Translations under genes and position numbers: made by a program | The notes under the pieces: generated by a model | Database searches by the model: none | What the model was told of the DNA's origin: nothing | What the model saw: only the letters and a program-made list of their open reading frames with translations | Assembly (NCBI GenBank): GCA_035541475.1 | Contig: DATKND010000119.1 | Location: 93,378-157,377 of the forward strand | Length of the DNA: 64,000 bases | Direction: 5' to 3' | Source: DASUFZ01 sp035541475 | GTDB taxonomy: Bacteria > Myxococcota_A > UBA9160 > SMWR01 | Part shown: positions 57,867 through 64,000 of the stretch, in pieces | Position numbering within the stretch: the stretch's first letter is position 1 | Layout: each line of letters begins with the position of its first letter

Positions 57867-60103
57867 CTACTGATTCGGTGACGGAGATCCCTGCGCGGGC
57901 GGGGTCGCGGCTTCCGGGGTCTCCGCGGAGGGCGGGGCCGAGGAGGGCGCCTCCTTCGCACGATCGCGGTGGCGCCCGCCGAGCAGGCCGTCGAGGATCT
58001 GCACGCCCTGATCGACCATGTCGCCGCCCTGCTTGCCGAGAGCCTTCTCGGCCTTCTTGCGCAGCGGATCGACGTACATCGGGGCGGAATAGGTGGAGGC
58101 GAGGTCCGCGACCGAGCGCGAGGAGAGCCGCACCTTCGGCGCCGTCAAGGTGCCGGTCACCGAGGCGAGCGTGATCGTGCGACGCGCAGGGGTGTAGTTC
58201 TTGATGCCGAGCTCCTTGCCGATCAACGCGTCGACCTCCTGGTCGAAGGTCAACGTGCCCTGCGTGTCGAGCGCGAGGTCGGCGAGGCCCATGGTTCCCT
58301 TCAGCACCGCGCCGTAGCCGCGGTAGACGAGCGTGAGGTCGTCCGTGCGCGCGACGCCCTGCGCGACGTCGAAGGTGCCGCGCAGGGTCTCGAAGCGATC
58401 GGAGTAGAAGCGCTCGAGCTCCTTGCCGCCGAAGGCGCGGCCGAGGTTGAGCGCCATCTCGCCGCCGGAGCCGAGCCGCTCGAAGGCTGCGCGCAGGAGT
58501 GACACGCCAGCGAGACGGCCGTCGTCGACGCCGAATCCCGCGTGACCCTGGAGCGTCTGGAGGAGGCTCCCACCGAGCGGACCCGCGAAGCTCGCCTGGA
58601 GGCCGAGCACGCCGAAGAGCGTGTCCGGCTTGCCGGCGAAGGCCGTGAGCACCTGGTTCGCGTCGGCCTTGGTCGCCTCGAGCGCCATGCGGTAGCGCGG
58701 CGCGCCGAAGAGGTCCTCGAGCGCCGCGTCGAGCCCGAGATTCTGTCCGCCGCTCGTGAGCTGGCCGTCCTCGAAGTGGACCGACTGCCCCTCCGCGACC
58801 ACCATGCCCCGCAGCGCGAGCGGCGGGCGTCCCGCCGGATGCGCCTCGACCCCGTCGAGACGCACACGGCCGCGGAGCGACTGCGGCTCCGCGCCGTAGG
58901 CGAGCGACTCGACCTGCGCGCGGCCGGTCGGCGCGAGCGAGGCTAGACCGGGGAAGAGGGCTTCGGAGCCGCGCAGCTCGATGGGATCGGAGGAGAGCTC
59001 GAGCGAGAGCGGCGAGAGCCGCGCGACGCGTCCGCGCAGCCTCATGTCGCGGAGCACCACCTGCAGATCCTCGATCGCGGCGCCGCCGCCGGAGGCCGGC
59101 GCGACGCGGCCCGTGATCTGCGCGGGCACGCCCGCGGCCTTGTGGAAGGACCCGCCCCACGCGAGCTCGGCTCCCTCGGCATCCGCGCGGAAGCTGCCGC
59201 TCGGGGCGCGCAGCGGCGTCGCGAGCTCGGTCTCGACGCGCAGCCGCCCGCTCGCGCGCAGCGCGCCGCGCACGAGCTCGAGCCCGTCGACATCGAGGTC
59301 GGCCGAGGCGAGGTCGGGGTCCGACGGCTTGCCCGCGATCTTCGCCTTGCCGCTCAGGACGCCGTCGAGCTTCTCGACGCCCCTCGCGTACGGCGCGAGC
59401 GGCGCGAGCGCGACCTTCGTGAGCTCGAGCGCGAGGTCGACCGGCCCGCCGACGCTCGCGCCGCCCTCGACGCGGAGCTTGCCGCCGCTCGCGAGCACGG
59501 CCGACGCGTCGACGTCGACCTTCTCGGAGAGCAGGTGACCCCTCGCGTCGGCGCGCAGATCGCGGAGCTCCCACGTGGCGGCCGGCTCGACGCTTCGGTC
59601 GACGAGGACGACAGTCGACTCGCGCAGCGACAGGCCGCGCACGGCCACCGAGACGCCCGAGCCCGATCCTTTCTCGTCTGCGCTCGCGCTGGTGTGGGGC
59701 TTCGCCGCGCCGGCGCCGTGCGACGCCGTCGGCAGCTCGATGCCGCTCTTCGTGCGCGTGAGGCGCAGGCTGGCGCCGTCGACGACGAGCGAATCGATCG
59801 CGACGGTGCGCGCGAGCAGCGGCAGCAGCGCGAGCCGCAGCGAGATGCTCTTCGCCTCGAGCAGCGGAGGAGCCTTCTCGCTGTCGCCCGCGATCCGCGG
59901 CGCGACGATGCGCAGCGCGGGCGGCAGGATGCCGGCCTCGAGCTTCTCGAAGCGCAGCTCGCGTCCGAGCGCGTCGCGCGCGGCGGACTCGATGCGCTCG
60001 CGCACCGCGGCGCTGCCCGCGATGCGCGGCAGCGCGATCGCGAGTCCGATCAGCGCGATGACGAGCAGCGCCGCGAGCGCGATCGCGCCCCGCAGCAACC
60101 ACT

Positions 60104-60107
<4 letters not shown>
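57867..60107 (-). CDS. AsmA-family envelope protein
   Basis: A 746-residue AsmA-like protein. One N-terminal membrane segment (LLRGAIALAALLVIALIGLAIAL) is followed by a long beta-rich periplasmic part with the LRFEKLEAGILPPALRIVAP start and the ETLRGTFDVAQGVARTDDLTLVYRGYGAVLKGT C-terminal block of the family. AsmA proteins are believed to bridge the membranes and move phospholipids or affect outer-membrane assembly. The start is a TTG at 60107 that overlaps the gatB stop (TTGA), with GGAGGAGG just before it, so it is the last gene of the gatCAB operon. The C-terminus has a Pro/Ser-rich tail. Confidence 0.9.
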
Positions 60108-61563
<1,456 letters not shown>

Positions 61564-61567
<4 letters not shown>

Positions 61568-63027
61568 GCGGGCTCCGGTGGCCGCGCGAGATGGTGCGCG
61601 GCGAGGCGTTGATAGGCGTCGGCCGCGCGCAGGAGGCGCGCCTCCTCGAGCGGCGGCGCGAGCAGCTGGAGCCCGACCGGCAGCCCCGACGAGAAGCCGC
61701 AGGGCAGCGACACGCCCGGCAGCCCGGCCAGGTTCGCCGACACCGTGTAGACGTCGGAGAGGTACATGCGCAGCGGATCCTCGGTGCGCTCGCCGAGCCG
61801 GAAGGCGGTCTCCGGCATGGTCGGGGTCGCGATCAGGTCGCAGCCGCGGAATGCCGCCTCGAAGTCGCGGCGGATCAAGGTGCGGACCTGCTGCGCCTTC
61901 CGATAGTAGGCGTCGTAGTAGCCGGCCGAGAGCACGTAGGTGCCGAGCACGATGCGCCGCTTCACCTCGGGGCCGAAGCCCTCGGAGCGCGTCTTCCGGT
62001 ACATCTCCGAGAGGCTTTTCGCGCCCGGCGCGCGGTGGCCGTAGCGGACGCCGTCGTAGCGGGCGAGGTTGCTCGACGCCTCTGCCGTCGCGATCAGGTA
62101 GTAAGTCGCGACGGCGTGCTCGCTGTGCGGCAGCGAGACCTCGCGCAGCTTCGCGCCGGCGCGCTCGAGCGCGCCGGTGGCCTCGCGCACCGCGGCGAGC
62201 ACGCCCGGCTCGATGCCGGCCGGCTCGTAGTATTCGCGCGGCAGCCCGATGACGAGCCCGGCCACGTCGCCGTCGAGGGCGTCGGCGCAGCGCGGCGCCG
62301 ACTCGGGGATCGAGGTGGAGTCGCGCGGGTCGTGCCCCGCGATCGCGTCGTGCACGCGCGCCACGTCCTCGGCGCTGCGCGCAAAGCAGCCGACCTGATC
62401 GAGCGACGACGCGAAGGCGACGAGCCCGTAGCGCGAGACGCGCCCGTAGGTGGGCTTGAGTCCCACGACACCGCAGAAGGACGCCGGCTGCCGGATCGAT
62501 CCGCCGGTGTCGGTGCCGATCGCGGCCGGCACGATGCCCGCGGCGACCGCCGCCGCCGACCCGCCCGACGAGCCGCCCGGCGTGCGCGCCGCGTCCCACG
62601 GGTTGCGGCTCGGCCCGTAGACCGAGTGCTCGGTGGACGAGCCCATCGCGAATTCGTCCAGGTTGGTCGCGCCGATCGAGATCGCGCCGGCGGCCTCGAG
62701 GCGCTCCATCACCGCGCTGGTGTAGGGCGAGACGAAGCCCTCGAGGATCTTCGAGGCGCAGGTCGTCTGCTCGCCCGCGCGCACCAGGATGTCCTTCACC
62801 GCGATCGGGATGCCGTCGAGGGGCGAGCGCACCTCACCGCGCGCGCGGCGGCGGTCGGACTCGCGCGCCTCTGCGCGCGCCGCGTCGGCGCGCAGGCGCA
62901 CGAAGGCGCGGAGACTCGCGCACGCCTTCGCGCGCGCGAGGCTCTGCTCGACGAGCGCCGAGGAGCTCGTGGCGCCCACGTCGAGCGCCTCGCGGCACTC
63001 GCGCAGAGTGCCGAGCGGAGCGGCCAC
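61564..63027 (-). CDS. gatA: Aspartyl/glutamyl-tRNA amidotransferase subunit A
   Basis: A 487-residue amidase. The Ser-cis-Ser-Lys centre is complete: K78 in IAVKDI, S153 in GGSSGGSAAA and S177 in GTDTGGSIRQP. It releases ammonia from glutamine for Gln-tRNA or Asn-tRNA formation. The GTG at 63027 follows the gatC stop directly. With gatB and gatC it forms the complete GatCAB, so the organism uses the indirect route for at least one amide tRNA. Confidence 0.98.
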
Positions 63028-63333
63028 TCAACCCTCCTCCTCGGCCTCGATCACCTTCGGGACCACGAAGCTCGAGCCCTCGCGCTCGGGCGCGTTCGCG
63101 AGCGCCTGCTCCGGATCCAGGGGCGCCGACGGAACGTCGTTGCGCAGCGGCGTCGCGAGCGGCACGACGTGCGCGGTCGGCGGCACGTCGCGCGTGTCGA
63201 CCCGCGAGAGCGACGCGACGTATCCGAGCACCGCGTCGAGCTCTCGCGCCATGCGCGCGAGCTCGTCCTCGTCGAGGGCGAGACGCGCGAGCGCCACTAC
63301 GCGCTCCACGTCCTCGCGACCGATCGCCGACAC
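63028..63333 (-). CDS. gatC: Aspartyl/glutamyl-tRNA amidotransferase subunit C
   Basis: A 101-residue subunit starting with GTG, with the typical EDVERVVALARLALDEDEL start, LDAVLGYVASLSRVD and the VPPTAHVVPLATPLR tail that wraps around GatA and GatB. It stabilises the amidotransferase. It is the first gene of the operon gatC-gatA-gatB-asmA, and all four are tightly coupled. The DEAD-box gene starts 62 bases away in the opposite direction. Confidence 0.96.
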   Translation of the reverse strand: MSAIGREDVERVVALARLALDEDELARMARELDAVLGYVASLSRVDTRDVPPTAHVVPLATPLRNDVPSAPLDPEQALANAPEREGSSFVVPKVIEAEEEG

Positions 63334-63395
63334 GGCGGCGACCGTAGCATGAGCGTTGCAGCGACCGGGGCACAGGGATAGCCTGCGCCGCGCAC

Positions 63396-64000
63396 ATGCC
63401 CGAGCCCGACGAGTTCTCCTTCGACCAGCTGCCGGAAGCGCTCCAGGCCGGCATCCGATCGCTCGGCTGGAAGGATCCGATGCCGGTGCAGGCGCGCGTC
63501 ATCCCGCTGATGCGCGAGCGCCGCGACCTGATCGTCCAGGCGCAGACGGGCAGCGGGAAGACGGGCGCCTTCGGCATCCCGCTCGTGGCCGAGCTCGATC
63601 CGTCGCTGCGCGCTTGTCAGGCGCTGGTGCTCGCGCCGACGCGCGAGCTCGCCGGGCAGGTCGCGGGCGAGATCCAGGCGCTCGGGCGGCCGGCCGGGAT
63701 CGCGTGCATCGCGGTCTACGGCGGTGTCGGCTACCAGCAGCAGCTCGAGGCCTTCGAGGCGGGCACGGCGGTCGTGGTCGGCACGCCGGGCCGCATCCTC
63801 GATCACCTCGGCTCCGGGCGCCTCGACCTCTCGAAGGTGCGCGTGCTCGTGCTCGACGAGGCCGACGAGATGCTCTCGCTCGGCTTCTGGCCCGACATGA
63901 AAGAGATCAACTCCTACCTGCCGAAGAAGCGCCAGTCGTGCCTCTTCTCGGCGACGATCCCGGAGAAGGTGCGCTCGCTCTCGCGCGTCTTCCTCGTCGA
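63396..64000 (+). CDS. DEAD-box RNA helicase (N-terminal part)
   Basis: The first 201 residues of a DEAD-box helicase; the gene runs off the window. Visible motifs in order: Q motif (GWKDPMPVQARVIP), motif I AQTGSGKT, Ia APTRELA, Ib TPGR, motif II DEAD and motif III SAT. It unwinds RNA with ATP during ribosome assembly or mRNA decay. The ATG at 63396 begins MPEPDEFSFDQLPEAL, the usual short leader. The type (RhlE, DeaD or other) cannot be decided without the C-terminus. Confidence 0.96.
   Translation, partial: MPEPDEFSFDQLPEALQAGIRSLGWKDPMPVQARVIPLMRERRDLIVQAQTGSGKTGAFGIPLVAELDPSLRACQALVLAPTRELAGQVAGEIQALGRPAGIACIAVYGGVGYQQQLEAFEAGTAVVVGTPGRILDHLGSGRLDLSKVRVLVLDEADEMLSLGFWPDMKEINSYLPKKRQSCLFSATIPEKVRSLSRVFLV

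Overview
This is a dense, high-GC (about 70 % by eye) bacterial chromosome segment with 41 protein genes and no RNA genes, insertion sequences, phage genes or CRISPR arrays that I can see. No gene-free stretch exceeds 300 bases; the longest gaps are about 180 bases. The gene mix points to a Myxococcota or other former-deltaproteobacterial lineage with a Gram-negative envelope: an AAA-ATPase/cyclase receptor, a Hanks-type kinase with TPRs, a DUF4388/J-domain response regulator, two PilT-type ATPases, a PEP-CTERM protein, a WaaF-like glycosyltransferase, AsmA and MsrPQ. This placement is inference from gene families, not from a marker gene.

Layout. 1-3.9 kb: periplasmic methionine-sulfoxide repair (msrP end, msrQ), a TraB/PrgY protein, a cyclase-family lipoprotein and the redox chaperone Hsp33. 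3.9-8.2 kb: a tightly coupled four-gene cassette (GT4, Gfo/Idh/MocA oxidoreductase, radical SAM enzyme, GT9) that looks like a cell-surface glycan locus. 8.3-15 kb: orphan histidine kinase, zinc alcohol dehydrogenase, a decayed monooxygenase-like gene, an esterase, a COQ4-like protein and a gamma-glutamyltransferase relative. 15-20 kb: uvrA, a DUF2867-like gene and pgi. 20-27 kb: a three-gene operon of two transglutaminase-fold proteins around a permuted ATP-grasp/alpha-E fusion. 27-29 kb: an unrecognised secreted protein.

29-47 kb is the most unusual part. A single 11.2-kb gene encodes a 3744-residue protein with zinc ribbons, a class III cyclase domain with altered catalytic residues, an AAA ATPase, TPRs and then a tandem array of about 19 NTF2/SnoaL-like domains arranged as nine double units and one half unit. 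Nearby are an SDR, a TMTC-like membrane TPR protein and a 1502-residue Ser/Thr kinase whose order is reversed: signal peptide and periplasmic TPRs first, membrane segment in the middle, cytosolic TPRs and kinase last.

47-64 kb: small lipoproteins, a PEP-CTERM protein, a metallophosphoesterase, two PilT paralogues, a D-threonine-aldolase-like enzyme coupled to a ribbon-helix-helix/zinc-ribbon protein with a tandem-decamer operator candidate, ilvE, a REC-DUF4388-J-TPR protein, a gatC-gatA-gatB-asmA operon, and the start of a DEAD-box helicase at the right edge. Many adjacent genes share stop/start overlaps (GTGA, ATGA, TTGA, TGATG), so translational coupling appears common here.
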